Below are positions 53,846 to 62,404 of a DNA stretch of 64,000 nt, one piece after another. The translations under genes were made by a program, and so were the position numbers. Every line of letters starts with the position of its first letter. Positions within the stretch are counted from its first letter, which is position 1. Below the pieces are notes generated by a model that was not told the DNA's origin, made no database searches, and saw only the letters and a program-made list of their open reading frames with translations. Origin of the DNA: an uncultured Eubacterium sp. (GTDB taxonomy: Bacteria; Bacillota; Clostridia; Peptostreptococcales; Anaerovoracaceae); the NCBI GenBank assembly GCA_900543485.1, contig UQRM01000009.1, positions 28,165-92,164 of the forward strand, written 5' to 3'.

Positions 53846-55313
53846 ACTCGACTCCAAGAGCATAAAATTCAAAACATGGCTGTACTTCATACTTTTCGCC
53901 GCCTTTCTGATGATAGTCCTGTGGTTTTTCCAGGTGTTCTTTCTCAACAGTTTCTACGGAGTCATGAAGGACGAGCAGACGAGGAGTGTCGCGAGAGACA
54001 TAGAGTCCTCCTATGAGCGCAAGAGCAGCGAAAAGTTCCTGGAAGCGGTGGAAAGCATATCCACGACCAACGATATGTTTATATACGTGGTCTCCCAGGA
54101 CGGCAAAACCATGTATTTCCGACCTTCAGGCGACAGCACCGTAGCTCAGTATTACATGGACCAGATAGACGCCCTCAATAAAATCATGCTGGAGGAGAAA
54201 ACCGACTCAGTATACAGAAGAATAAAAAGCGATGATTCCAAAGACGTACTGGCTTTTGGAGAACTGCTGACTTCTGATGACAAGGAGTCCATGCTGGTGT
54301 ACATATTCTCGCCTCTGTATCCTGTGTCGTCGACGATACATATCCTGACTAACCAGCTGATATATGTGACTTTCATCTCACTGGCCGTAGCCTGCCTCAT
54401 ATCCTTCTATCTTTCCATAAGGATAACGAGGCCTATAAGAGCCCTCACCCGCTCTGCGGAAAAACTGGCGGACGGCGAGTACGGGATCGTGTTCAAGGGC
54501 GGCCATTATACGGAGATCAACAATCTGGCCGATACCCTGACGCGGGCATCCATAGAGCTGGAAAAATCCGATATGCTTCAGAAAGATCTGATAGCCAACG
54601 TCTCCCACGATCTGCGCACTCCGCTGACGATGATAAAATCCTACGCCGAAATGATACGTGACCTGTCAGGCAACAATCCGCAGAAGCGTGAACAGCATCT
54701 TCAGGTCATAATCGATGAAGCCGACAGACTCAATATGCTGGTGGGAGACCTGCTCTCCCTTTCCAGGATGCAGTCCGGTAAAATGGTGCTGGAGCGAAGT
54801 GATTTCAACATTACTCAGGCAGCCCGAAGTATCCTCAATACCTATAAGATAATGGAGGACGAACAGGGCTATATATTCAAGCTCAACTGTAATACCAACT
54901 ACATCGTCAACGGCGATGAGGAAAAGATAAAACAGGTGATCTCAAACCTGCTTACCAACGCCATCAAATTCGCCGGCGACGACAAAACCGTGATACTGTC
55001 CCTGAAGCGACGTGGAAAATACGTGCTCTGCCAAGTGGAAGACCACGGAGTCGGCATCGCGCCCGAAGAGCTGAATCACGTCTGGGAAAGATACTACAGA
55101 GCCAGCTCCAATATGGTCAGAGCTTCTGAAGGATCAGGACTTGGTCTTTCCATAGTCAAGGAGATACTGTCTCTGCACAAATCCAACTTCGGAGTGGACA
55201 GCACCGTCGGCAACGGGACCACATTCTGGTTTGAACTCAATTTCGTGAAAGCCGAAAAAATGCGCAATGTATTGTCCTCGCCTGAGGCTTCACCTGAAGA
55301 AAGGAACAAATAG
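53835..55313 (+). CDS. Sensor histidine kinase
   Basis: The 492-residue kinase has two membrane helices (TWLYFILFAAFLMIVLWFFQVFF and about residues 172-196) flanking an extracellular sensor of about 130 residues. Then come HAMP (RITRPIRALTRSAEKLADGEY), the H box NVSHDLRTPLTMIKSYAEMI, the N box ISNLLTNAIKFAGD and G boxes DHGVGIAPEEL and GSGLGLSIVKEIL. It starts with TTG 53835, 11 bases inside the response regulator gene, so translation is coupled. The stimulus cannot be predicted; the gene order resembles clostridial envelope-stress pairs. Confidence 0.93.
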   Translation: MKLKLDSKSIKFKTWLYFILFAAFLMIVLWFFQVFFLNSFYGVMKDEQTRSVARDIESSYERKSSEKFLEAVESISTTNDMFIYVVSQDGKTMYFRPSGDSTVAQYYMDQIDALNKIMLEEKTDSVYRRIKSDDSKDVLAFGELLTSDDKESMLVYIFSPLYPVSSTIHILTNQLIYVTFISLAVACLISFYLSIRITRPIRALTRSAEKLADGEYGIVFKGGHYTEINNLADTLTRASIELEKSDMLQKDLIANVSHDLRTPLTMIKSYAEMIRDLSGNNPQKREQHLQVIIDEADRLNMLVGDLLSLSRMQSGKMVLERSDFNITQAARSILNTYKIMEDEQGYIFKLNCNTNYIVNGDEEKIKQVISNLLTNAIKFAGDDKTVILSLKRRGKYVLCQVEDHGVGIAPEELNHVWERYYRASSNMVRASEGSGLGLSIVKEILSLHKSNFGVDSTVGNGTTFWFELNFVKAEKMRNVLSSPEASPEERNK

Positions 55314-55318
55314 ACGAT

Positions 55319-56128
55319 ATGAACGACAATAAATACATATTGGATTGTGATTTTCATACCCATACCGGATTTTCCGATGACTGCTACGTCTCAGTAGATG
55401 AAATGCTGGAAGGCGCTGCAGCCCAAGGAATAAAGACATTGGCTGTGACAGACCACTATGATCCCGGCTACCCGGATCCGGAATTCCCTTTTACCATCGA
55501 TTTCGACGATTATCAGAAAACAATGCTGGAAAACCGAAAAAAATACCGCGGCATCATGGATATCAAGATCGGACTGGAAGTCGGAATCATGGAAGGCCAG
55601 TTCGATGCCGCCGATCGGGTGATAAACGCCTTTCCATACGACGTTATCCTGGGGTCTTTCCATTGTCTGAGAAGTATCGACCTCTACACCTTCGACTTCA
55701 CCGACGTGGATGGTCCGGCCATGTTGGAAGACTTCTATACTTATATGTACGACTGCCTCAAAGTCTTTCACAATTACGATGTAGTGGGACACTTCAGCAT
55801 CCTCGACAGGTATATCGGGAAGCTGTACGATTACGCTCCCTTCGGTGACATTATCGATGAAACGCTGAAGCTGCTGGTCCAGGGAGGCAAAGGTCTTGAA
55901 ATCAATACTTCAAGCTTCAAATACGGTACCGGGACATGGCTGCCCCGAGAGTCTATCCTCCGAAGATACAGGGAGCTGGGCGGTGAGATACTTACCTTTG
56001 GCTCAGATGCCCATTCTCCGGAGCACTACAGATTTCATTTCAACGATGCAGTGGAGCTGGCCAGATCCTTAGGGTATAAATATTACTGCGTATTTGACCA
56101 GCGAAAGCCGGAATTTTTCCCGCTGTGA
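55319..56128 (+). CDS. PHP-domain phosphoesterase (HisJ/histidinol-phosphatase-like)
   Basis: The 269-residue protein has the PHP metal ligands: DCDFHTHTGFSDDC (HxH near residue 12), AVTDHYDPGYP, GLEVGIMEG, LGSFHCL and, at the end, FGSDAHSPEHY. PHP proteins with this arrangement include histidinol phosphatase, but a bacterium of this kind uses several PHP enzymes, and no other histidine gene lies here, so the substrate is open. It begins five bases after the kinase stop and is probably part of that transcript. Confidence 0.85.
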   Translation: MNDNKYILDCDFHTHTGFSDDCYVSVDEMLEGAAAQGIKTLAVTDHYDPGYPDPEFPFTIDFDDYQKTMLENRKKYRGIMDIKIGLEVGIMEGQFDAADRVINAFPYDVILGSFHCLRSIDLYTFDFTDVDGPAMLEDFYTYMYDCLKVFHNYDVVGHFSILDRYIGKLYDYAPFGDIIDETLKLLVQGGKGLEINTSSFKYGTGTWLPRESILRRYRELGGEILTFGSDAHSPEHYRFHFNDAVELARSLGYKYYCVFDQRKPEFFPL

Positions 56129-56138
56129 GGATCCGATC

Positions 56139-56411
56139 ATGAAAAGCGAGAATTTCAAATGGTACAGCCACATAGACTGTGAATTTTTCCCATGCCATGA
56201 GGGGGCGGATCCAGACAGCTTCAACTGCCTGTTCTGCTATTGTCCCCTCTATGCGTTAGGAGACGGATGCGGAGGCAATTTCACATATACTGATGGTCTG
56301 AAGGATTGCAGCCTCTGCCTGATACCTCACACTGCCGGCGGCTATGACTACATCGTTTCCAGGTTCAGCGAGATATCTCTGCTGGCCTCGGAAAGCAGAA
56401 GCGACAAATAA
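56139..56411 (+). CDS. Cysteine-rich small domain protein
   Basis: The 90-residue protein has nine cysteines, arranged FKWYSHIDCEFFPCHEG, NCLFCYCPLYALGDGCGG and LKDCSLCLIPHTAGGYDYI. This matches the Cys-rich small domain family, often fused to or encoded next to cobalamin biosynthesis or metal genes, which suggests metal or Fe-S cluster binding. ATG 56139 has GTGAGG at good distance. It follows the PHP gene by ten bases and is the end of that transcript (terminator 56437-56482). Confidence 0.8.
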   Translation: MKSENFKWYSHIDCEFFPCHEGADPDSFNCLFCYCPLYALGDGCGGNFTYTDGLKDCSLCLIPHTAGGYDYIVSRFSEISLLASESRSDK

Positions 56412-56436
56412 AGCGCGGATTCGATCCGGATTCGTT

Positions 56437-56482
56437 AAAAAATGCCTGAGACATTGATAAAAATCAGCTCTCAGGCATTTTT
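56437..56482 (+). terminator. Terminator of the two-component/PHP operon
   Basis: AAAAATGCCTGAGA and TCTCAGGCATTTTT form a 14-bp stem ending in a T-run; it can serve both strands (the aldehyde dehydrogenase gene ends on the other side). Confidence 0.88.
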
Positions 56483-56526
56483 CATATGAAAGATGATATG
56501 ACGCGAATGTCACCCACAACCGATCC

Positions 56527-57939
56527 TTACAGCATCAGCGACTTCGTTTCCATAAACTCTCCGAATCCGTCTTCCCCATTTTCTCGTCCCAGGCCCGACT
56601 GCCTGTATCCACCGAAAGGAACTTCTATCGAGAAATTCCCGTTGTTGATATTCACAGTTCCTGCCTTCATTTTACCTGCAAACCTGAGGGCATCCTCCTG
56701 CCGGCCGAACACCGCCCCCGCAAGTCCGTATATGGTATCATTGGCTATCTGAAGCGCTTCCTCCTCCGTATCGTAATAGATGATACTGAGGACCGGTCCA
56801 AATATCTCCTCCCTGGCTATTGTCATATCGCTGGTTACATCGGTGAAAACAACCGGCGAGATATAGTAGCCGTTCTCACAATCTCCCGGTATCTGACCCG
56901 CTATCATCTTCGCACCTTCTTCAAGGCCCCTTCTCAGATAAGCGCAGACTTTATCGAATCCCTTTCTGCTGGCAAGAGGGCCTATCATCATTTTTTCGTC
57001 TTGCGGGTCACCCACGGTGAAAGTCTTTGCGAAAGAAACGATGTACTCTTCCAGTTTTTCCTTTATCTCTCTTGGCGCGACCATCCTGGTAAGAGCCGAA
57101 CATATTTGCCCCGTATTGAGGAAACAACCCATCATCGTACTCTTGGCGGCCTTTTCATAATCAGCCGATCTCAATATCACCGATGCCGACTTGCCGCCCA
57201 ATTCAAGAGCTACCTTTTTGACATTGCTCTCGATGCCCATCATGCCGACTTTCTTTCCCTGTTCCGTGGAACCGGTAAAGGAAACCATGTCCACATCCTC
57301 GTGTTTCGCCAGCAACGTTCCTACTTCGCTTCCTCTTCCTGTCACGATGTTTATGACACCTGCCGGCAGTCCCATCTCCCTCGCCGCTTCCGCCAGGACA
57401 AATGCCGATACGGGAGCTATCTGGCTTGGCTTGAGAACTATACAGTTTCCTGCCGCTATGGCTGGGAATATCTTGGCCGTCTCCTGATATATCGGATAAT
57501 TCCACGGTGTCAGGCACGCGATGACGCCGATAGGCTCATACCTGACCGCCATGTCATCCCCGACTTCCTTCTCATACTGATATCTCCTTGCCAGCTCAGC
57601 GTAATATCGTCCATGCTCGATGGAGCTTTCCACCTGTAAACCATAAACATACTTTACCGGCGTTCCTATCTCCGCCATTATCGTCTTACCCACTTCATCG
57701 CTGTGTTTTTCTATATAGTCGGCGAATTTCTCCACGTAATCAGCTCTTTTTTCAGGCGAGAGCGCACTCCAGGCAGGCTGCGCCGCCCGTGCCGCCGCCA
57801 CCGCTTTGTCGACATCGACTTCATTACCGTCAGGGACCCTTGCGAAAACTTCCTTCGTAGCCGGATTCTCGACCTCGATATATGCTCCGCTGTTCCCTTC
57901 CACGAATTCTCCGTTTATATACAATTTATAGTCTTTCAT
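56527..57939 (-). CDS. NAD-dependent aldehyde dehydrogenase family protein
   Basis: The 470-residue enzyme has the ALDH catalytic residues: Asn in ACLTPWNYPIYQ, cofactor site VSFTGSTEQGKKVG, Glu in ALELGGKSASVI and the nucleophile Cys in NTGQICSALTR (about residue 283). The C-terminal EVPFGGYRQSGLGRENG is also conserved. It oxidises an aldehyde to the acid in the cytoplasm; the substrate class cannot be fixed. It has its own space upstream (palindromic repeats at 58052-58243 lie there) and ends at the terminator 56437-56482. It is near, but probably not in the same transcript as, the glycerol-dehydrogenase-like gene. Confidence 0.9.
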   Translation of the reverse strand: MKDYKLYINGEFVEGNSGAYIEVENPATKEVFARVPDGNEVDVDKAVAAARAAQPAWSALSPEKRADYVEKFADYIEKHSDEVGKTIMAEIGTPVKYVYGLQVESSIEHGRYYAELARRYQYEKEVGDDMAVRYEPIGVIACLTPWNYPIYQETAKIFPAIAAGNCIVLKPSQIAPVSAFVLAEAAREMGLPAGVINIVTGRGSEVGTLLAKHEDVDMVSFTGSTEQGKKVGMMGIESNVKKVALELGGKSASVILRSADYEKAAKSTMMGCFLNTGQICSALTRMVAPREIKEKLEEYIVSFAKTFTVGDPQDEKMMIGPLASRKGFDKVCAYLRRGLEEGAKMIAGQIPGDCENGYYISPVVFTDVTSDMTIAREEIFGPVLSIIYYDTEEEALQIANDTIYGLAGAVFGRQEDALRFAGKMKAGTVNINNGNFSIEVPFGGYRQSGLGRENGEDGFGEFMETKSLML

Positions 57940-58363
57940 TATTATATTACCTCCTGATCTCTATTTTACAGTCCGTCACTGTAGAAATCAATAAATCGAT
58001 CTGATGTATTCGATTATGCGCCCATTCTTTCCCGGCAACACGGCATATATAAAAAAATTACATACATTTTCGAATTTCTTCGAAATGTATGTAATTTTTT
58101 CAACGTTTGCAGCCTGCGCTCCGGTATCGGACTACAAAACCCGGGTAAAAACGGGCCTTCATCCCTTTACAAAACAGGTCCACATCCCTCAAACCCATTG
58201 GATTTTACATACATTCGGGAAAAATCGCGAAATGTATGTAAAAGTCTCGAAAGACATGTCCGTCTGGCCTGACCGGGCAGACCGACATAGCCCGTCCGGT
58301 CAATACTCGACCAATGCTCAGACAACGCTCAGACAGATCATCATCATCGATCCGCCCCTGCCG
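57940..58363. repeat. Intergenic region with two palindromes sharing arms, and short direct repeats
   Basis: AAAAAATTACATACATTT (58052-58069) and its inverted partner at 58083-58100 form an 18-bp perfect stem. TTTTACATACATT (58203-58215) and AATGTATGTAAAA (58231-58243) form a second. Both share TTACATACATT - 13 bases - GAAATGTATGTAA, with different 13-base loops, 147 bp apart. The rest holds a CCCGGG-type hairpin (58140-58155), CATCCCT twice, GACCGG/CCGGTC stems (58271-58300) and the direct repeat GCTCAGACA at 58316 and 58327. No gene is convincing here. Confidence 0.75.
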
Positions 58364-59461
58364 CTATTCCCCCATGAAATACCTTCCATAGGCATCGGCA
58401 GCTTTAAGAGCTGCGAACACCTTGGCCGGAGTCACTTCAAACGGCATGTTGTGAAGGGTGTCATTCTCCGCACAAGCTGCCTCAGCCACTTCCATGATCT
58501 GCTCATCGGTTATGTCCTCAGCTCCCAGCTGCTCCCACGTTACAGGAAGGCCTACTTCTATGCAGAAGCTGATGACCTCCTCCAAGTCCTCCATCGGCAC
58601 GTCTTCCAATACCAGCTGAGCGATAGTCCCAAAGGCTACCTTTTCTCCGTGATACATTCCATGGCATTCCTCCAGCACTGTCATCCCGTTGTGGATAGCA
58701 TGGGCTCCCGCAAGTCCCGCGCTTTCGAAGCCTATCCCCGAAAGCAGCGTGTTAGCTTCGATTATCTTCTCCACAGACTCGGTACAGACTCCCCGTTCAA
58801 CGGCCAGCTTGGCCTTCACGCCTTCCTCCATCAGCGTGTTGAAGCAGAGCTCTGCCAAAGCCATGGCCGCCGCCGTTGAATTACCGCCGGCACACGATAC
58901 GGCGCCGCTCCTCATGCAAGCTCTCGCTTCAAAATAAGTCGCCAGCGCATCACCCATACCTGCTACTGTCAGGCGAACAGGCGACTTTGCTACGATATCG
59001 GTATCCATCATGACCAGATTAGGGTTAGCCGGCAAGAAGAGATATTCCTCGAAAACCCCCGAATCGGTATATATCACGGAAAGCGCGCTGCACGGCGCGT
59101 CGGTGGACGCGATAGTAGGACAGATTATTACAGGCGTCCTGTTGTAATATGCTACCGCCTTGGCCGTATCGAAAATCTTTCCTCCGCCGATGCCTATCAT
59201 CAAATCGCATCCTTTATCCTTCATCAGCCCCGAAAGTCTGTCTATCTCCGTCTTACTGCACTCGCCATTGAAATAATCGAATTCCGGTTGACAATCCACG
59301 CCTTTGAAGCTGTCTTCTATCTGAGGGCCTATCCTCTTATATCCGCCTGAGCTTATGAGGATAAGAGCTTTTTTTCCATATCCTGCCGCATAGGTCCCCA
59401 ATTTTTTCATCTCTCCCGCGCCCTGTATATATTTAGATGGGCTTATCAAAATCTTAGACAT
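58364..59461 (-). CDS. gldA: Glycerol dehydrogenase (GldA-like)
   Basis: The 365-residue iron-type alcohol dehydrogenase has the NAD site GIGGGKIFDTAKAVAYY (about 93-109) and GldA-type zinc ligands: Asp in AGMGDALATYFEA, His in LAGAHAIHNGMT and His in YHGEKVAFGT. It would convert glycerol to dihydroxyacetone or oxidise a similar vicinal diol. ATG 59461 has AAAGGAG upstream. A promoter lies at 59525-59552 and the aminotransferase terminator lies further upstream, so this gene is transcribed on its own, though it shares a neighbourhood with the FGGY kinase. Confidence 0.9.
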   Translation of the reverse strand: MSKILISPSKYIQGAGEMKKLGTYAAGYGKKALILISSGGYKRIGPQIEDSFKGVDCQPEFDYFNGECSKTEIDRLSGLMKDKGCDLMIGIGGGKIFDTAKAVAYYNRTPVIICPTIASTDAPCSALSVIYTDSGVFEEYLFLPANPNLVMMDTDIVAKSPVRLTVAGMGDALATYFEARACMRSGAVSCAGGNSTAAAMALAELCFNTLMEEGVKAKLAVERGVCTESVEKIIEANTLLSGIGFESAGLAGAHAIHNGMTVLEECHGMYHGEKVAFGTIAQLVLEDVPMEDLEEVISFCIEVGLPVTWEQLGAEDITDEQIMEVAEAACAENDTLHNMPFEVTPAKVFAALKAADAYGRYFMGE

Positions 59462-59524
59462 GAGAATCTCCTTTCCATAATAATAGAGTTTTTGTCTATC
59501 CCGCAGCCTTTATTCATCGCTTAT

Positions 59525-59552
59525 AGTATACCATATACACGAAATCAGTCCA
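59525..59552 (-). promoter_or_regulatory. Candidate promoter of the GldA-like gene
   Basis: TGGACT (59552-59547), a 16-bp spacer and TATACT (59530-59525), about 65 bases upstream of the start codon. Confidence 0.55.
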
Positions 59553-59624
59553 CTTAAAAAAGCGCTTTGCTGCATATTTGAGAAAAAAGCTCACGTATCA
59601 CATATATCCGCGGAAAGTCCACAG

Positions 59625-59672
59625 GCAAAAAAGAAAACGACCTGCCGGAATGGAAGACCATCCTGAGGCAGG
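59625..59672 (-). terminator. Terminator of the AraC-kinase-aminotransferase operon
   Basis: On the minus strand CCTGCC and GGCAGG pair with an inner ATGG/CCAT stem, followed by TCGTTTTCTTTTTT. Confidence 0.85.
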
Positions 59673-59730
59673 CCATTTTCTCTAAATCAAATTAAATAAA
59701 TAGGTGGAGGAATTCATTTCAGAATTCTTT

Positions 59731-60822
59731 CTATTTGATGCAATCCGCTAAAACCTTGAGGAACTCTCGGCAGTCATCAGGATATATCTCGCCCATATTG
59801 GCTACCTGGAACATGCCCATCGCCTCGTATTTTCCCTTGCCGCTGTAAACGACATATCCCCTGCTTTCCATATCGCTGAGGAACGCCTTCAGATCCTTAC
59901 CTTCCGGCAGGAATACGGATGTTACTGTATTAGCCATCTGGCTCTCATCGTCAAGCAGCAGCTTGAGCCCCATATCCTTCATTCCTTTTCTGAGTATGCC
60001 GGAGCATTCCTTATACCTGGCAACTCTGGCTTCGACACCGCCATCGGCCAGCGCATTGTCAAGGGCAGCTTCCAAAGCCCAGAACAGATTCACATTAGGA
60101 GTGTTAGGAGTCTGGTTCTTATCTCTTGCATAGATGTAATGCTTTGCCAGATTCAGGTAAACGTTCTTGCCCATTTCCGGAGTCAGCGTTTCGAAAGCGT
60201 CTATCTTTCCGCATATGTAAGCGGAGCCTGGATAAGCGCCCAGACATTTACCTCCTACGGAAGTAGCGAAGGTTATATGGAAATCGACGATATCGATGAG
60301 TTCGCCGGCTGCAGCCGATACGCAGTCCACGAAGTACCATTTGCCATATTTATCTGCCAGGTCGCCCACTTCCTTGACAGGATTTATCATTCCGGTGGAA
60401 GTCTCGTGGCATACCATGGCCACTACCTTGATAGCCGGGTCGGCCGCCATCATTTCCTCTACCTTGCCCAGGTCAGGCCTTTCGCCCCATGGGAACTCAC
60501 AGTCAACGAGAGGTATCTCGTACTTCTCGATTATCTCCAGCAGTCTTCCCCCGAATTCCCCGTTTCTTATAAGCATTACTTTCTCGCCTTCGTTGAATAT
60601 CGAAGAGAGAACAGTTTCGTTGGAAGATGTCCCGGACCCTGATACTATCACGGATCTATAGCTGTCGTCCGCCTTGAACAGCTTGTTGATCTTGGCAGTT
60701 GTCCTTGCGAACAGCTCTTCGAACTCTGCCCCTCTGTGGCAGATATCGTAGTGTGTCAATGCCTGTCTTACGTTTTCCTTGACCATGACAGGTCCCGGAC
60801 TGAATAGTTTTGGTGCGCTCAT
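59731..60822 (-). CDS. Class V aminotransferase (PhnW/alanine-glyoxylate-like)
   Basis: The 363-residue PLP enzyme has the family pattern: LFSPGPVMVKENVRQAL at the N terminus, VSGSGTSSNETVLSSIF, VCHETSTGMINPV, the Asp that holds the PLP pyridine in WYFVDCVSAAAGE, and the Schiff-base lysine in FATSVGGKCLGAYPG (about residue 198). Related enzymes use alanine, glyoxylate, serine or 2-aminoethylphosphonate. The SxxxKCLG...PG stretch is PhnW-like, but no phosphonate gene lies here. It follows the FGGY kinase by about 50 bases in one operon, which makes an amino-polyol or serine-type substrate plausible but unproven. ATG 60822 has AAAGGA upstream. Confidence 0.87.
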   Translation of the reverse strand: MSAPKLFSPGPVMVKENVRQALTHYDICHRGAEFEELFARTTAKINKLFKADDSYRSVIVSGSGTSSNETVLSSIFNEGEKVMLIRNGEFGGRLLEIIEKYEIPLVDCEFPWGERPDLGKVEEMMAADPAIKVVAMVCHETSTGMINPVKEVGDLADKYGKWYFVDCVSAAAGELIDIVDFHITFATSVGGKCLGAYPGSAYICGKIDAFETLTPEMGKNVYLNLAKHYIYARDKNQTPNTPNVNLFWALEAALDNALADGGVEARVARYKECSGILRKGMKDMGLKLLLDDESQMANTVTSVFLPEGKDLKAFLSDMESRGYVVYSGKGKYEAMGMFQVANMGEIYPDDCREFLKVLADCIK

Positions 60823-60870
60823 TTCTACACTTCCTTTCATTTCATCTATGAAAATATTTCATGAAATATT

Positions 60871-62373
60871 TTATTCCTCTGACCAGTTTTTGGCTCTCTC
60901 AACAGCTCTGTGCCAGTTGTACAGCAGCGATTCTCTCTCGTCGACGCTCATCTTAGGCTCGTATCGCTTGGCCAGCTTCCAGTTGCCCTCCAGCTGCTCG
61001 ATGGAATCGAACTCGCCTATTCCCAGGGCTGCCAGCTGCGCTGCGCCCAGTGCTGTCGTATCCTGTATCACAGGCACATCGACAGGTATACCCAGCAGAT
61101 CCGCCTGGAACTGCATCAGGAAATTATTGGCTGTCGCGCCTCCGTCTGCCCTCATTATCGTTATCGGCATATCGGAATCCATGTTCATTACATCCAGGTT
61201 ATCCTTCACCTGATAGGCTGTCGCTTCCAGCGTGGCCCTGACTATATGCTCCCTCGTCGTTCCTCCTGTTATGCCAACTATCGTTCCTCTGGCGTAGGAG
61301 TCCCAGTGAGGGGCGGCCAGGCCTGAGAAGGCCGGTACGAAATATACTCCGCCGTTATTCTTGACGGAATAGGCCATCTCTTCAGTTTCCGCAGCGTTCT
61401 TTATTATTTTTATACCATCTCTCAGCCACTGAGTAGCTGCTCCTGTTATGTATATCCCGCCGTCCAGCGCAAACGTCATCTTGTTATTGAGCTTCCATGC
61501 CACTGTGGTGAGAAGGCCGTTCTTTGAATATACAGCCTTGTCTCCGGTGTTCATCAGCATGAAGCATCCGGTCCCGTACGTGCACTTTATGGTCCCTGAT
61601 CTGAAGCAAGCCTGCCCGAACAGCGCCGCCTGCTGATCGACCACAGAGCCTGAGATAGGTATCGAAGCCCCGAGAAAATCCAGAGGATCGGTCTTTCCAT
61701 ACATCATGGAGCTGTCGCATATCTCCGGCAGGATCGACTTGCTTATCCCCAGTATGTCCAGTATCTCCTCGTCCCACTTGCCCGTATGTATATTGAGCAT
61801 CATCGTCCTGGACGCAGTGGAACAGTCGGTCACATGGACTCTTCCGTGAGTCATCTTCCATATGAGCCACGTATCCAATGTTCCCGCCAGGATGCGGCCT
61901 TCCTGTATCTTTTCTTTAACCCCGTCCACATTGTCTATTATCCACTTTATCTTAGGGCCGCTGAAATATGAATCAGCCATCAGCCCCGTCTTTTCCCTTA
62001 TTATCTCACCGTGTTCCTTAGTGAGCTCATCGGCATATCGTGCCATTCTCCTGTCCTGCCATACGATGGCGTTGTATACAGGCTCTCCCGTCACCTTATC
62101 CCAGAGCATCACAGTCTCACCCTGATTATCTATGCCGATACACTTTATCTGGTCGGCGCTGACGCCACCCTTTTCAAGCGCCATGCTTATGGATTCCAGC
62201 ACTCGCTGCCACAGCTCCAGCGAATCGTGCTCGACCCAGCCCGGTTTCGGATAATATTGTTTGTGCTCCTTATAACCTCTCGCTATCACATTCCACTGTT
62301 CGTCCAGTAAAAGCGTGGTAGTCCCCGTCGTCCCTTGATCCAATCCGATATAATACATTTTCTTCTTACTCAT
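60871..62373 (-). CDS. FGGY-family carbohydrate kinase, glycerol-kinase-like
   Basis: The 500-residue kinase resembles glycerol kinase over its whole length: IGLDQGTTGTTTLLL (phosphate loop), YYPKPGWVEHDSLELW, NAIVWQDRRMARYAD, DSYFSGPKIKWI, VVDQQAALFGQ (catalytic Asp), TYGTGCFMLMNTGD and FVPAFSGLAAPHWD. One glycerol-contact residue is changed: the arginine of NQRET in known GlpK proteins is glycine (IDNQGETVML, near residue 84), while the Glu, Trp, Tyr and Asp that also touch glycerol are kept. A related polyol or ketose may be the true substrate. GAGG precedes the ATG. It is flanked by an AraC regulator (31-base gap) and the aminotransferase. Confidence 0.9.
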   Translation of the reverse strand: MSKKKMYYIGLDQGTTGTTTLLLDEQWNVIARGYKEHKQYYPKPGWVEHDSLELWQRVLESISMALEKGGVSADQIKCIGIDNQGETVMLWDKVTGEPVYNAIVWQDRRMARYADELTKEHGEIIREKTGLMADSYFSGPKIKWIIDNVDGVKEKIQEGRILAGTLDTWLIWKMTHGRVHVTDCSTASRTMMLNIHTGKWDEEILDILGISKSILPEICDSSMMYGKTDPLDFLGASIPISGSVVDQQAALFGQACFRSGTIKCTYGTGCFMLMNTGDKAVYSKNGLLTTVAWKLNNKMTFALDGGIYITGAATQWLRDGIKIIKNAAETEEMAYSVKNNGGVYFVPAFSGLAAPHWDSYARGTIVGITGGTTREHIVRATLEATAYQVKDNLDVMNMDSDMPITIMRADGGATANNFLMQFQADLLGIPVDVPVIQDTTALGAAQLAALGIGEFDSIEQLEGNWKLAKRYEPKMSVDERESLLYNWHRAVERAKNWSEE

Positions 62374-62404
62374 AATCAGACCTCTTTTCTGTACGCGTTT
62401 TCAA

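Noticed and set aside
58004..58879. Plus-strand frame across the palindromes and opposite gldA
   Set aside because: It runs through two hairpins and then antisense to gldA. The LHTF...EMYV repeats in its translation come from the palindromes.
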